This document shows, piece by piece, positions 12,349-23,269 of a DNA stretch of 64,000 bases (position 1 is its first letter; every line of letters begins with the position of its first letter). The DNA is taken from contig VZQC01009967.1 in the NCBI GenBank assembly GCA_009823505.1, positions 801,029 through 865,028 of the forward strand. The letters run 5' to 3'. The position numbers were made by a program, and so were the translations under genes. The stretch is from Rhizomys pruinosus. Lineage: Eukaryota; Chordata; Mammalia; Rodentia; Spalacidae. The notes beneath the pieces are model-generated. The model saw only the letters and a program-made list of their open reading frames with translations, was not told the origin of the DNA and ran no database searches.

Positions 12349-13263
12349 TAAAGTGGAAGAGATGTTCAATCAAGTTGATCAAATGAGTGTCCAGACTACA
12401 TCGCTGTAGTTTCACCATTCACCCCAATCGCAGCCTTTACATTCTACCACGCCCCCTCTTCCGCAGATTGTTCCCTAGGCTTAGAAAAGGGGCACAGGTG
12501 GATGAGAAGTAAAACTGTCCTCTCTCTCTGGAGCTGTTGACTTGGATTCTGGTCAATTCTGGCTGTTTCCTTTCATGGGCTGACAGTTTGTTCAGGAGTA
12601 ACCTTTCGATCCTACTAATGAAGCACAAGCAATTAGATATATAGGTATTTAAGCAGCACTAATAGTTATGGTAGGTTACTTTGGCATAGACACATATGTT
12701 TGGATGATATGTTAATCCATGAATTACATTTTTACCCCCTGATAAATATATCAATATGACAGGGTCTTCGTATGGCTTATAACGTCTCCTAATCTGTAGA
12801 GGATTAGGCTTGTGGCATCAGCCATAGGGTATTCCTCCAAGGAGAGAACAAAAAGCCAATTAGATTTGGCATAAAATATATCCTATTTTAAATCAACTTG
12901 AATTGAACAAAACAACCTTGTCCAATCCCCCACTGAATGGATGGGACTAGTGGGGGTTTGGGCACAACAAGTGCAGATTGGTTTTTGCACGAAGGAATCG
13001 CTTATCTAATACTCATGGATTATCACTTATAGCTAAAAATGAAAAAAAAAAAAAACCCCTGAAAAGGAATAAGGACAGTTTATGGCAGACAGCATACGAT
13101 GATGGCTGGGATGGGGGTGGGGGTGGGAGGGGATGGGAAGGGGGACCTGGAGGAGGGAGGGGAATTGCCTGATCACGTAATTGGATAAATGTGACGAAAT
13201 GCAGCATGCACAAACCATACATAAAAATTAAAATTAAAAAAAAAAATAAAGTGGAAAGAGATG
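12349..13263 (+). mobile_element. Family R insertion with 5' inversion and target duplication
   Basis: The left part (12365-12890) is family R in minus orientation, from early module D back to module A. The right part (from 12893) is plus, from early D through the G-rich tract to the A-rich end at about 13246. A target duplication, 'taaagtggaagagatg', flanks it at 12349-12364 and 13247-13263 (one extra base on the right). An inverted 5' part joined to a sense 3' part is the twin-priming pattern of L1 reverse transcription. About 15 nt of module D occurs on both sides of the junction. Confidence 0.75.
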
Positions 13264-14040
13264 AACCGTTGAATGGCGCTCATTGAATAACACAGTAACC
13301 CAGTGAAAAAGAAAATCCAAACAAAACCAACAAAATCATCACTGTAGTATCTGATCCTGAGCCCTATTATTTTTCTCATTCTAGTTTAAACCACGTTCAG
13401 GTTTAAAATCAAAGATCAACCACCACCACACCAGGAAACAAATCACCATGACTTACAGAAGAAACTCAGTATCTCAGCTCTGTTTTCACGATTATTGTCT
13501 AGCTGTTTTCCTCTCAGGTCAGTTATTCCGTTGATTAGGTTGTTACAGCTATTTATATTCTATATATAACTTATATAAATAATGTGTCACATACTACTAA
13601 CTAGTTGATTGACAACCTCTTGCTACTGTTGTTTCTTTAATGCCATTTCTTCATTTTCCTGGTCATTTTTACTTCCTCTAGGAAATTTTCTCCCTGTACT
13701 TTAGTTGTGGATTAGTTGTCACTAAGACATGTAAGATAGAAACTCGTTATAGTTCTAGTCTATGAAGTATTGATGGATCTAAAATAGGTTTTATGGAGTC
13801 GAAGAAATTTGATGTAAACAATATATATTATAATCATATTAATATATCATTGACTCTAGACTTCTCTTTTGCAGCGGCAGTCAGTGCTTTTACCAATAAT
13901 CAAAAATAGTGTGCTCTTCTTCAAGACTCATCTTTACTACATGGATTTCATGTCTATTTTCCTTACCTATAAAAAACATGAAAATAAAATGTACAAAATC
14001 TATGAAACACATGTACACATAAATGTGCATTAAAATTACT

Positions 14041-14095
14041 GAACACGGCTGGAGAGATGGCCTGAGCGGTTAAGAGCGCCGACCGCTCTTGCAGA
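14041..14095 (+). mobile_element. B2 SINE head cut by the ambiguous base
   Basis: Only the first 50 nt of a B2 are present, ending at n14096. The same B2 is complete at 15198-15458, so this stump is probably the broken end of the duplicated block, not a real truncated SINE. Confidence 0.75.
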
Positions 14096-14097
14096 NG

Positions 14098-14415
14098 ATG
14101 TAGTCTGGACACTCATTTGATCAACTTGATTGAACAAACAACCTGTCACCCCCCACTGAATGGTGGGACTGTGGGGGTTTGGGCACAACAGTCTGTAGAT
14201 TGGTTTTGCACGAAGGATGCTTATACTCATGGATTATCACTTATAGCTAAAAAATGAAAAAAAAAACCTGAAAGATGCAGGACAGTTATGGCAGAATACA
14301 TGATCTGGGATGGGTTGGGGGTGGGGGGGAAGGGAAAGGGAAATATGCCTGATCCGAATTGGAAAATGATGTACGAAATGCACAAACCATCAATAAAAAT
14401 TAAATTAAAAAAAAA
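14098..14415 (+). mobile_element. Family R 3' part (second copy of the duplicated block)
   Basis: Modules D and E are cleaner than at 12893: 'gggtttgggcacaacagt', 'ggcagaatacatgatct', the G-rich tract at about 14305-14340, then 'caataaaaatt'. The right target site is at 14416-14431. It probably represents the same insertion as 12349-13263. Confidence 0.75.
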
Positions 14416-15197
14416 TAAAGTGGAAGAGATGACGTTGAAGCTCCTTGAATAAAACAGAACCCAGTGAAAAAGAAACCAACAAATCATCACTGTATTCTGA
14501 TCCTGAGCCCTATTATTTTTCTCATTTAGTTTAAACCACGTTCAGGTTTAAAATCAAAGATCAACACCACCACACCAGGAAACAAATCACCATGACTTAC
14601 AGAAGAAACTCAGTATCTCAGCTCTGTTTTCACAGATTATTGTCTAGCTGTTTTCCTCTCATGTCAGTTATTCCGTTGATTATGTTTGTTACAGCTATTT
14701 ATATCTATATATAATATATAAATATATGTGTCACATACTACTAACTAGGTGATTGACAACCTCTTGCTACTGTTGTTTCTTTAATGCCATTTCTTCATTT
14801 TCCTGGTCATTTTTACTTCCTCTAGGAAATTTTCTCCCTGTACTTTAGTTGTGGATTAGTTGTCACTAAGACATGTAAGATAGAAACTCGTTATAGTTCT
14901 AGTCTATGAAGTATTGATGGATCTAAAATAGGTTTTATGGAGTCGAAGATCATTTGATGTATATACAATATTTTAATATATATATTAAATATATACATTG
15001 ACTCTAGACTTCTCTTTTGCAGCTTGCAGTCAGTGCTTTTACCAATAATCAAAAATAGTGTGCTCTTCTTCAAGACTCATCTTTACTACATGGATTTCAT
15101 GTCTATTTCTCTTATCCTATAAAAATACATGAAAAATAAATGTACAAAATCTATGAAACACATGTACACATAAATGTGCATTAAAATTACTGAACAC

Positions 15198-15458
15198 GGG
15201 CTGGAGAGATGGCCTAGCGGTTAAGAGCGCCGACCGCTCTTGCAGACGACCCGGGTTCGATCCCCAGCACCCACATGGCGGCCGAGAGCCGTCTGAAACT
15301 CCAATGACAGGAGAACTCCAGTTCCAGGGGAGTCCGACTCCCTCTTCTGACCTCTGCGGCATTGCACGTCACGGGTGCACAGACTTTCATGCAGACAATA
15401 CATTCATACACATACGAAAATAAATAAAATTAAAAAAAAATTTTTTAAATAAATAAAA
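15198..15458 (+). mobile_element. B2 SINE, full length, perfect target duplication
   Basis: The flanking duplication 'aaaattactgaacac' is exact at 15183-15197 and 15459-15473. A box ('tggcctagcggttaagagc') and B box ('gggttcgatcccc') look intact. It belongs to the subfamily with the 17-bp core duplication, although the first unit has a few changes. The exact flanks and intact promoter suggest a young insertion. Confidence 0.92.
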
Positions 15459-15474
15459 AAAATTACTGAACACT

Positions 15475-15810
15475 TTCACTTTTAATAACACTTTCACTGA
15501 TTTATAAAATTATCAATTCAGCATATAAATAATACTAATGTAATAAAATACCCCTGTAAATGAAAAAATGTAAGGAATTCCCTCTCCCCAATTAAATTGA
15601 GCTTCAGAATAAATGCTGCTGATATGTCATTGAATCTCTTTGTCATCTTTTCATCTCCATGTACTTTTTATTTATGAGTAAACAATTCAGTCTCATTTCA
15701 TCTAAAGTTCTGACAAATATTTTAGTTAGGAAGACATTGCAAACAATTTTATTTCAATTAACTCTTCCACTATTCCTTTTCAAAACCCAAATTGCAGTTG
15801 GACTTCCCAC
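15475..15810. other. Unique spacer
   Basis: AT-rich sequence with no recognisable content. Confidence 0.5.
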
Positions 15811-15849
15811 TCAAATATGGAATTTCTTTTAATTTGCAACTTGTGGTTC

Positions 15850-16010
15850 TCTTTTTTTTTTTTTGGTGTTTTTGAGACAGGGTCTCCCTGTAGCCCCAGC
15901 TGTCCTGGAACTCACTCTGTAGACCAGGTTGGCCTTGAACTCACAAAGATCCACCTGCCTCTTCCTCCCAAGTGCTAGGATTAAAGGCATGGGCCACCAC
16001 GCCCGGCCAA
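15850..16010 (-). mobile_element. B1 SINE nested beside a B2
   Basis: Full minus-strand B1 from the T-rich tail to 'caccacgcccggcc'. Short repeats 'tggttct' at 15843-15849 and about 16012-16018 look like its own target duplication, placing it within the tail side of the B2 that follows. Confidence 0.9.
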
Positions 16011-16012
16011 TG

Positions 16013-16232
16013 GTTCTTTTATTTTTTTTATGTGTATGAGCGTACTGTCTGCATGTAGGTTGGTGCACCTGTGTCGTGCAATGTTGTGGAGGTCAGAAGA
16101 GAGTGTCAGAGGATTCCCCTGGAACTGAAGTTAAAGATGGTTCTTAGCCACCATGTGGGTGTTGGGAATCAAACCTAGGTCCTCTGCAAGAGCAGTCCGT
16201 TCTCTTAACCAGTGAGCCATCTCTCCAGCCCC
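16013..16232 (-). mobile_element. B2 SINE hosting a B1
   Basis: Minus-strand B2 ending at 'catctctccagccc'. An outer target duplication 'caaatatggaatttctt' is exact at 15812-15828 and 16233-16249 and encloses both this B2 and the B1. About 20 nt of non-SINE sequence (15829-15849) lies between the left repeat and the tail, perhaps carried in with the B2. Confidence 0.88.
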
Positions 16233-16249
16233 CAAATATGGAATTTCTT

Positions 16250-16686
16250 AAAAGGAGCAGAAAATTCTGGTACCAGCCTAACTGCTGCACACAGTAGCAT
16301 TCTTCCTGCTGACAGAATTTCAAGTATATATTAATTTTCTTAAAGCTTGACTAATTGGCCATTCGTTCCCAGTGGAGAAAGAATGGTGATGAATTTACTT
16401 AAATCAGTAAGTAGGCCATCTAAAGAAACTATTCCACAGTACTCTATGTATATATTGCACATGAACTGTTCCAAATGGGTGAATTTGTCTTGCGTACTTG
16501 CCGGGGTCAAGAGACTCTTATTTATCTGCCCTCACTCAGGATGGTACTAATACTAGATTAACAGCGAAAGAGTTTTCTCATGTGTTCTTTGCAGATAATC
16601 AATCCTCACCCATGCTACAACTTCAACCGAGAAGAGTAATATTACAGAATGTCATATTGCCATGATGGTTGCTACTGAAAGAGAAT
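16250..16686. other. Unique spacer
   Basis: No gene or named repeat is seen. Confidence 0.5.
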
Positions 16687-16689
16687 GTT

Positions 16690-16855
16690 TTCCCTTAATT
16701 GTATTTTTTATTTTTCTTGAGAAGTTCATACAAATCTATTATAAAATGTAGTTAAATCCACCCATTTCTCTCCAACTCCTCACATATATACCTTCTATAT
16801 TTTTGTTGACTTGGTTGGTGGGTTTTGATTTTTGATAACTCACAAATGTTTTAAG
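16690..16855 (-). mobile_element. Possible L1 3' end, minus strand
   Basis: A T-rich start and a pyrimidine-rich 'ctctccaactcctcac' region resemble the reverse complement of a rodent L1 3' terminus. Confidence 0.35.
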
Positions 16856-16884
16856 TGCAGTTAAAGACGTAAGTTCTGACGTTA

Positions 16885-17272
16885 GCTTCAATTGTCAATT
16901 TGACACACCTGGGTAGAGGGAACCTCAGTTGAGGGATTTCCTCCATTGGATTAACCTGTGGCCATGTCTGTAGGCCATTTTTTTTGAGTATTGCGTGATG
17001 GGGGCCAGCCCACTGTGTGTGCTGCCACCCCTGTGCAGGTGTTCCTGGGTTGTATAAGAAAGCAGGTTGAGCACAAGCCAGAGGAACAAGCCAGTAAGCA
17101 GCATGGACTCTGCTACAACTCCTGCCTCCAGGTTCCTACTCTGACTTCCCTCAGTATTGAACTGTGACCTGGGAGATAAAAGATAAAATTAAACCTTTTG
17201 CTCTCCAAGTTGGCTTTCCTCAGTCTTTTTATAACAGCAATAGAAAGAAACTAGGACATAAGGTAAACGAAA
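16885..17272 (-). mobile_element. LTR-like rodent repeat (same family as 53730-54135)
   Basis: On the minus strand it starts near 'tgtcctagtttctttctatt' and carries 'aggaacctggaggcaggag' and 'gcttactggcttg', matching the element inside the L1 ORF2. The family is abundant in rodents. I recall it under a URR1/LTR-type label but cannot confirm the name. Ends are diverged and no clean target duplication is visible. Confidence 0.7.
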
Positions 17273-17274
17273 GC

Positions 17275-18070
17275 TGGGTTACAGACCTAGAAATATGAAG
17301 AAGCAGAGGAAAGAAGTTCAGGTCATCAGTGCTTCCTTCCCTATACACAAGCTGGCTCTCAGGGGCAATCTTGTGGTTTTCCTGCAGTATCAATTTGTTA
17401 ATTACATATGTGAGACCAGGAAAAGAATTACAACAGGAATTTGCATCTCCTGAGGATAAATTATTAATGCATTAATTTGACTAAATTTATCTTGTCTACC
17501 ACTTTGCTTGTTGCTGCATTTACATAGGCATGTCTAGCAACTGCTTTTTGCAATATGTCCACTCCTCCCACACAGGAAAACAGACAGAAGAAAGCAACCA
17601 CCTATTCTCTGCCCTCAGTCCAGCCTTGACTCAGCAGTGCTCAGACATTTGAACTTCATGTTACTTCTATGTATAAAGCTTTCACCTTCTCTGAATTTTG
17701 CTCACAGCCTCCTTTCTACCTGCTTTATAATTCTCATGTGCTTGGGGAGGAGATATCTCTAGACCCACATTCCTATCCTACACATCTCCAGGATGAATCC
17801 CTACACTAAATGTTATCCTGTAATGTCTTGAATATACGTTAACATAATTTTAGAGTCCATTCCTTCCTTTATCATAAACTTCTTCAAGATCCTGTCTGAC
17901 TATAGCACAACTATCTCTCATGAGTGTTAAACATATATTGGTTAACTAATTTTCAATGATCCCATTTGGGAAGGCTTTTAGTAGTACATTTGCTTTTCTT
18001 GTTCATTTGCCAACACCTGTGTTGAGTCTAGAATTATATTTTCTTTTGTCTTACTGTTTAAGTTTACTTT
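17275..18070. other. Unique spacer
   Basis: No gene, exon or named repeat recognised. Confidence 0.5.
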
Positions 18071-18071
18071 C

Positions 18072-18192
18072 ATTTGAGACAGAGTCTCCTGGTAGCCACA
18101 GCTAGCCTGGAACTTGCTATGTAGACCAGGCAGGTCTTGAACTCACAGAGATCAACCTGCCTCTGCCTCCCGAGTGCTGGGATTAAAGGCAC
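18072..18192 (-). mobile_element. B1 SINE
   Basis: Minus-strand B1 with 'gagacagagtctcctggtag', 'cttgaactcacagagatcaa' and 'gctgggattaaaggca'. Confidence 0.88.
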
Positions 18193-18649
18193 AATGAATA
18201 ACATGCTTACTTGGAGAAATTCTCTAACAATGTCTTCTCTCCCATCTTTACATACAAGAGTCACTGTTGGCTTAGTGATTTAATAACTCTAATTTGTTCT
18301 TCTCTGAGGGTGACTCTTACTTTTGAGCACTTACTTCCATCTTATGCATTCTGTTGTTAAGGATATATTTCCCTATGCATGCAGTGTTTTTCACATCTAG
18401 AAGGTGAAGTGTTTAAATGAATATCAGTGTACATCTGTGGAGGAACAGGCATTTAACTGACACCTCTATGATCTTACTTTTATGTCCATTCTGCAGATGA
18501 GGCTCATATACCAATTTTCATAAAATTGTACAGCTGATACATGATTGTTTGCCCAAAAATACGCTTTTTTTGGACATATGATAGATATTAACGTGTCAGT
18601 TATATATGTACATGTAAGTACACGTATATGTGCTTTCTAAATGGATTAA

Positions 18650-18705
18650 AAGTCATGATATAAAAAGTCTTTTCCTACGCCTATGTCTTGTAGGTTGCTG
18701 GTCAT
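18650..18705 (-). mobile_element. Short L1 ORF2 fragment
   Basis: The minus strand encodes 'NLQDIGVGKDFL', almost the same peptide as the L1 ORF2 C-terminal region at about 55953-56000 (NLQEIGVGKDFL). Only about 50 bp remain. Confidence 0.5.
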
Positions 18706-19399
18706 TTGAGGCTCTGATGAGAAGGGCGAGGCTCTCCTATGCTGTGCACATAAGAGGACATGCCTTTTTAGAAACACACTCAGTAATCCTCCTCTACCAC
18801 TCTCAATCTTATCCTCACACTTCCCAAGCAACAGACCTGTTCTTGTGCAGAACAGACGAGGCATCCTGCCTGTGACAGCACAATTTGATAAGAATGGGAT
18901 CCATGTAGGAATGGAGCAGAGTTCGGGGTCCCAGGCCCTCACAGTTTCTTGGAGCAGTGATCAGTTGATAAACTGAAGCTAACTAAGATGGGTGTGGGAG
19001 AGCCATGGAATCTGATCTTGTCCTGAAGGCTTCATAAACCTTAAACTGGAAAATTTAAAAATGAAATTTGGAGGATGGCGAAATTAACCTGGAAGCAATT
19101 TGGAGAATACATAAATCAAAGTGCACAGGAGGTAGCGGAGACATTGACCTGTAGGACAAATGAGGTTCTTAGAGCTGTGGGACCAGGAGGGAATGATCTG
19201 TGCTGATGTTGTGGCGGAGGTGAGCAGCAGATCAGACATTACCTCATTTGTCTGCATGAGACAGTCTCTAAACAAACACAGATGCCCATGAGAAATATTC
19301 TCATCCACAAGGCTATAACCTTGGAAATAGGTTTTCAAAATGCCCTCAATTTTCAGTACTATATTCCAATTGACAAAGATAAAATAATCAAGCCACAAA

Positions 19400-19400
19400 G

Positions 19401-19434
<34 letters not shown>

Positions 19435-19449
19435 TATATGTATATATAT
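19400..19449. repeat. TA/CA/TG microsatellite
   Basis: Alternating TA, then CA, then TA/TG dinucleotides. Reading frames across it on both strands are artefacts. Confidence 0.95.
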
Positions 19450-19904
19450 GATTTTATTTCTAAACTTTACACTATTTATAAATGGCACAAAGATATACCC
19501 CTTCCCTTTTGAGGGTTCACTTAGTTCACAATTGTTTCATTTAGGGTTCACAATGAAAATATGAATCAGAGAAATAAATGTTTTCAGATTTGAATTTCAA
19601 TAAAAATTAAAAATGTGTAAACCAAGAAGGTGAGATGTTCAAAAGGCGAATGAATCCTAACACTAAAATTTTCAACTTTTTGGTTCATAAGTATAAGTTT
19701 GTGTATTAAGAGGAAAATATGCCCATTATAATTTTAATCATGGTTCTTCTTACAGTCATTAAGTTTTAGTTAGATGTATCATCTCTAGTATGCTGATCTG
19801 AATGGACATACCTTGATAGTATACACACAAGCAACTCTAAACTCAGTGGGCCATACATAAAAAAGAAGACATGAAAGAAAGAGAAGGGTTTGCTGAGGAG
19901 GTTC

Positions 19905-20010
19905 TGGTGGGAGACAGAGAAGTTAGAGACAGGGAAATAGAGTGAACCTGACTAAATTCATTATATACCTGTAAGAACCTGTTGGACAATACAAATGAAA
20001 GAAAAATGTA
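19905..20010 (+). mobile_element. Possible old L1 3' end
   Basis: Purine-rich stretch with 'ttcattatatacctg' and A-rich close, loosely like L1 3' termini. Weak. Confidence 0.25.
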
Positions 20011-20011
20011 A

Positions 20012-21275
20012 AGCACATGAATTATGATTCAATGAATTTTTATAAACAACAGAGCCATTCGTCTCCCAAGTAAAGGTCATCAGCCTCACTAGATGCTCAT
20101 TTTCTTCTCCACATCAACCCTAACAACTACCAATCTAGCTTTGGTTGCTATGGATCAATTTTTGAAATCTATATAAATGAAATTAAATAGATTGTATATT
20201 TTTAGGACCTACCAGTCTTATTAGGATAACTAGTAAGCATTGTTCCTTTCTAGGACTATTCTAAATTGATTTAATAATTTTAATGGTTTGTCTGAGTATC
20301 CGAGAGATGTGTAATAATGTTGTTTTCCTTTGTGTATTCTACGGCCTGTCGTAATGCCCTAGCTTCTATGTTCTGACAATGCGGAATACACAAATTAGCC
20401 ATCTTTGTCATTTTTATGAGTTTTGTCTTTTTCTAGTTCTCTTAGGAAAGCTTAAAGTATTTCATCATTAAATATGCCTTCTATTCTTTTTAATGAATTC
20501 TCACCTGGTATGGTCATCCTGTTAGAAAAAAATCGACCATTTGAGTTAGCAGTGCATTGTATGACTTATGACAGACTTATACTGATTCTAACTATCTGTT
20601 GAAATTCTACATCTTATCATTTGTTTGCTTAAACCTGAAGCATGTACACCTAAGAATTCCGATGTTTGAGCACCTGTGGGTCTGTGTCTACAATCTACAT
20701 TTCTTAACATTCTTACTGGATTTGCTGTTTATTTGTTCTGTTTACAATTCTTGTTTATTGAATACAAGGCTCCATAACAACTCTACATGTTTTAATCATT
20801 CTCCTGAAATAATTGACTCCATTATCTGGTAAACACAAAATTAGGTCCAACTCTTATGTTGTCATCAAGGAGTAGGTGACTGGAAGTAAGCTGCTGTCTG
20901 CACTAGGACTGATCTGTCTCGACTCATCATGTCTCCGAGTTCTGGGAGCCATGACATCTACACTGCTTCTTGAAATTCAATTTTGACATTCAACTTTTGT
21001 CTTCTAAGCTCACAACATTCTCTGAAGCTGTAATGAGCCTTAGTCATTTCTTCTTATGAAAAGTCTAACTCTTTTTACTCTTCATGAAATGTCAAATCCT
21101 TCTAGAGAAAATTAAGTGGAGTGTTTATCTCTTTCCCTATACTTCCCTGTCCCTATGGTCATGCTACAAAAGTGCTGCTAGTGCAGGCAGCGTTTGCCCT
21201 TGCTAATAATTTCTATTTTGTACAGGGCAAAAGGGTGAGATATCCAAGACAGGGTCTAGGGATAAGGAGAGAAAC
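20012..21275. other. Unique spacer
   Basis: AT-rich with no gene recognised. The 77-codon frame at 20599-20832 has no family resemblance. Confidence 0.5.
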
Positions 21276-21279
21276 TCTT

Positions 21280-21644
21280 TGTATTAGTCAATACTCTGTT
21301 GCTAGAATAGCACACCATGACGAAGGCAACTTATAGAAGGGAGAGTTTATTTGAGCTTAGGGTTCCAGGGGGTTAAGCGTACATGATGTTGAGAGGCACA
21401 GAAGCAGAGGCAGCCAAAGCAGAAAGGTGAGCACTCCCATCGTCACATAGGCACAGGAAGCAGAGAGATAAACCGGAAGTGGGCCAAGGCTATGGCATGG
21501 CAAAACCAGCCCCCAATAATGCACTTCCTCAAACAAGACCTCACTCCTAATGTTCCCATGACCCCCCCCCCAAGCTGCACCACCAACCGACCAAGTTTTC
21601 AAACATCTAAGCTTATGGATGGCCATCACAGTCAATACACCACA
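21280..21644 (+). mobile_element. LTR-like rodent repeat (MaLR/ORR1-like, name uncertain)
   Basis: It begins 'tgtattagtcaatactctg' and ends near 'caatacaccaca', so it has TG and CA termini, and contains 'ggcaacttatagaaggga' and 'cacttcctcaaacaag', phrases of a common rodent LTR-like repeat. No clear target duplication is seen. Confidence 0.6.
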
Positions 21645-21839
21645 TCATTATCTGGGGGTTCCAGTGATAGATTAAAGTGTACAACATTGTACCTCACATG
21701 TTTTTCATTGGACCTTGAAAAGTTCTTTTTTTATTTCTTTGTTTAATTTTAGTGTGGCTCAGAATTATCTTTTGGTTACAATTCAATGATATCTCCACTA
21801 TTAGAATTGAAACAAGAAGAACTAAATATTTGCATTTTA

Positions 21840-22056
21840 AAATTTTTCTTATTTTATGTGTATGAGTGTATTTTCTGCATGTATGTAAGTGCACCCATAT
21901 CATGCAATGCCTTTGGAGGTCAGAAGAGGGCGTCGGATCCCCTGGCACTGGAGTTACAGATGGTCATTAGCCTCCATGTGCATGCTGGGATTCAAAGCGA
22001 GGACCTGTGCAAGAATAGCCAGTGCTCTTAACTGCTAAGTAGTCTTTCTAGCCTCA
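21840..22056 (-). mobile_element. B2 SINE
   Basis: Minus-strand B2 with a T-rich tail, 'atgtgtatgagtgtatttt', 'actggagttacagatggtc' and a damaged head. Confidence 0.82.
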
Positions 22057-22059
22057 TAT

Positions 22060-22375
22060 TTGCCTTTTTACTATTTGACCAGCTATCTTCTCTAAAATGA
22101 CACTACTAGGTCATGTGATGATAATTTTTAGGGCTTCTTATACCACACTGAAAATTACTCCAGAAAATATTAAATGAGAGCATCCTCCTCCTGGTGAATC
22201 CTCACCGATATTAAAAAAAATTATAAAATGTTATTCATCTAATTTATATGTAAAAGTTTAAATTGAGTGTGCCTATGATGAGTTGCTGGTCAGGATGGGA
22301 TATATAATGAGATCTTTTTTCAAACAAGCAAATGAACACCTAAACCTTTAAATTTTCAAATACATGGAGTTATAA
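22060..22375. other. AT-rich spacer
   Basis: No recognisable content. Confidence 0.5.
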
Positions 22376-22387
22376 TATAAACATTTT

Positions 22388-22614
22388 AAAATATTTATTT
22401 TTGTTTATTTTAATGTGTATGACTGTAATTCCTGAATGCATCTAAATGCACCCATGTCATGCAATGAATACTCATGGAGGTCAGAAAAAGGCATCTGATC
22501 CCCTGAATTGGAGTTTGGGGTGGTTGTGTGCTGCCATGTGGGTTCTAGGAACTAAGTCAGGTCCTCTTCAAGAGCAGCCAATGCTCTTAACCACTGAACC
22601 ATTTCTCCAGCCTC
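22388..22614 (-). mobile_element. B2 SINE with target duplication
   Basis: Minus-strand B2 flanked by 'ataaacatttt' at 22377-22387 and 22615-22625. Head 'ccatttctccagcc' is clear. Confidence 0.87.
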
Positions 22615-22642
22615 ATAAACATTTTTTTAAAGATTTGCTTTT

Positions 22643-22803
22643 TTTTTTTTTTTTTTTTTTTTTTGATACAGGGGTCTCCCATTAGTCTCAGCTGTGCTGT
22701 CCCTGGCACTCACTCTGTAGAGAGGCTGTCTTGAAACTCAAGAGATCCACGTGCCTCTGCTCCCAAGTGTGACTATATAAAGGGCATGCGCCACCACGCC
22801 CTG
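22643..22803 (-). mobile_element. B1 SINE, part of a B2-B1 composite
   Basis: Minus-strand B1 with T-tail and several indels, ending 'gcgccaccacgccctg'. It lies directly against the B2 to its right, and one outer target duplication encloses both. Confidence 0.82.
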
Positions 22804-23036
22804 CATTTATGTATTTCTGTATGTGTATCAATGTACTGTTTGCATGCAAGTTTGTGCACCCGTGTCGTGCAATGCTGCGGAGGTCAGGAGAGGGTGTTGG
22901 ATTCCTCTGGAACTGGAGTTCTCCTGGAATTGGAGTTTCAGACAGTTCTCAGCCGCCATGTGGGTGCTGGGGATCGAACCCGGGTCCTCTGCAAGAGCGG
23001 TCGGTGCTCTTAACTGCTAGTCCATCTCTCCAGGCC
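22804..23036 (-). mobile_element. B2 SINE, duplicated-core subfamily, in a B2-B1 composite
   Basis: Minus-strand B2 with an intact B box ('ggggatcgaacccgg') and the 17-bp core duplication seen as two 'actggagttc'/'attggagttt' units near 22911-22945. The duplication 'agatttgctttt' at 22631-22642 and 23037-23048 brackets B1 plus B2. Confidence 0.88.
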
Positions 23037-23054
23037 AGATTTGCTTTTATTTTT

Positions 23055-23062
23055 ATGTGTGC

Positions 23063-23100
<38 letters not shown>
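23055..23100. repeat. GT microsatellite
   Basis: Interrupted at its left end by GC units, then about 20 GT repeats. Confidence 0.97.
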
Positions 23101-23102
<2 letters not shown>

Positions 23103-23268
23103 ATGTGTATATGTATGTCAAGTGTTCTGGTGTCCCTAGAGACCCAGATCCCCTGGAGCTGGAGTTATAGGTTATTGTGAGCTCCCATCATGGGTGCTGG
23201 AACAATTCTGGGGACGTCTGGAGGAGCAGCAAGCACTCTTACCCACCAAACTGTCTCTGCAGCTCCCA
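23103..23268 (-). mobile_element. B2-related SINE, old
   Basis: Minus-strand core with 'cccctggagctggagttata', 'gtgagctcccat' and a diverged head. The GT run sits in its 3' tail. Confidence 0.6.
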
Positions 23269-23269
23269 T

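Larger units (their letters stand above)
12894..15246. repeat. Tandem near-duplicate blocks, probable assembly artefact
   Basis: Block 12894-14095 (1202 nt) repeats as 14122-15246 (1125 nt) in the same order: end of family R, its right target site, unique flank, and the first bases of a B2. Differences are mostly single extra bases in the first block and cluster towards its left part. A stretch of about 190 nt (from about 13615) is identical. The join carries the only ambiguous base, n at 14096. This is the look of an unpolished gap fill that failed to merge with its overlapping contig. Confidence 0.8.
18195..19900. other. Mostly unique sequence with a TA/CA microsatellite
   Basis: No gene is seen. 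It holds the small L1 piece at 18650-18705 and a dinucleotide run at 19400-19449. Confidence 0.5.

Noticed and set aside
15198..15270. tRNA gene suggested by A and B boxes
   Set aside because: The boxes belong to the tRNA-derived head of a B2 SINE. No acceptor stem or cloverleaf closes around them.
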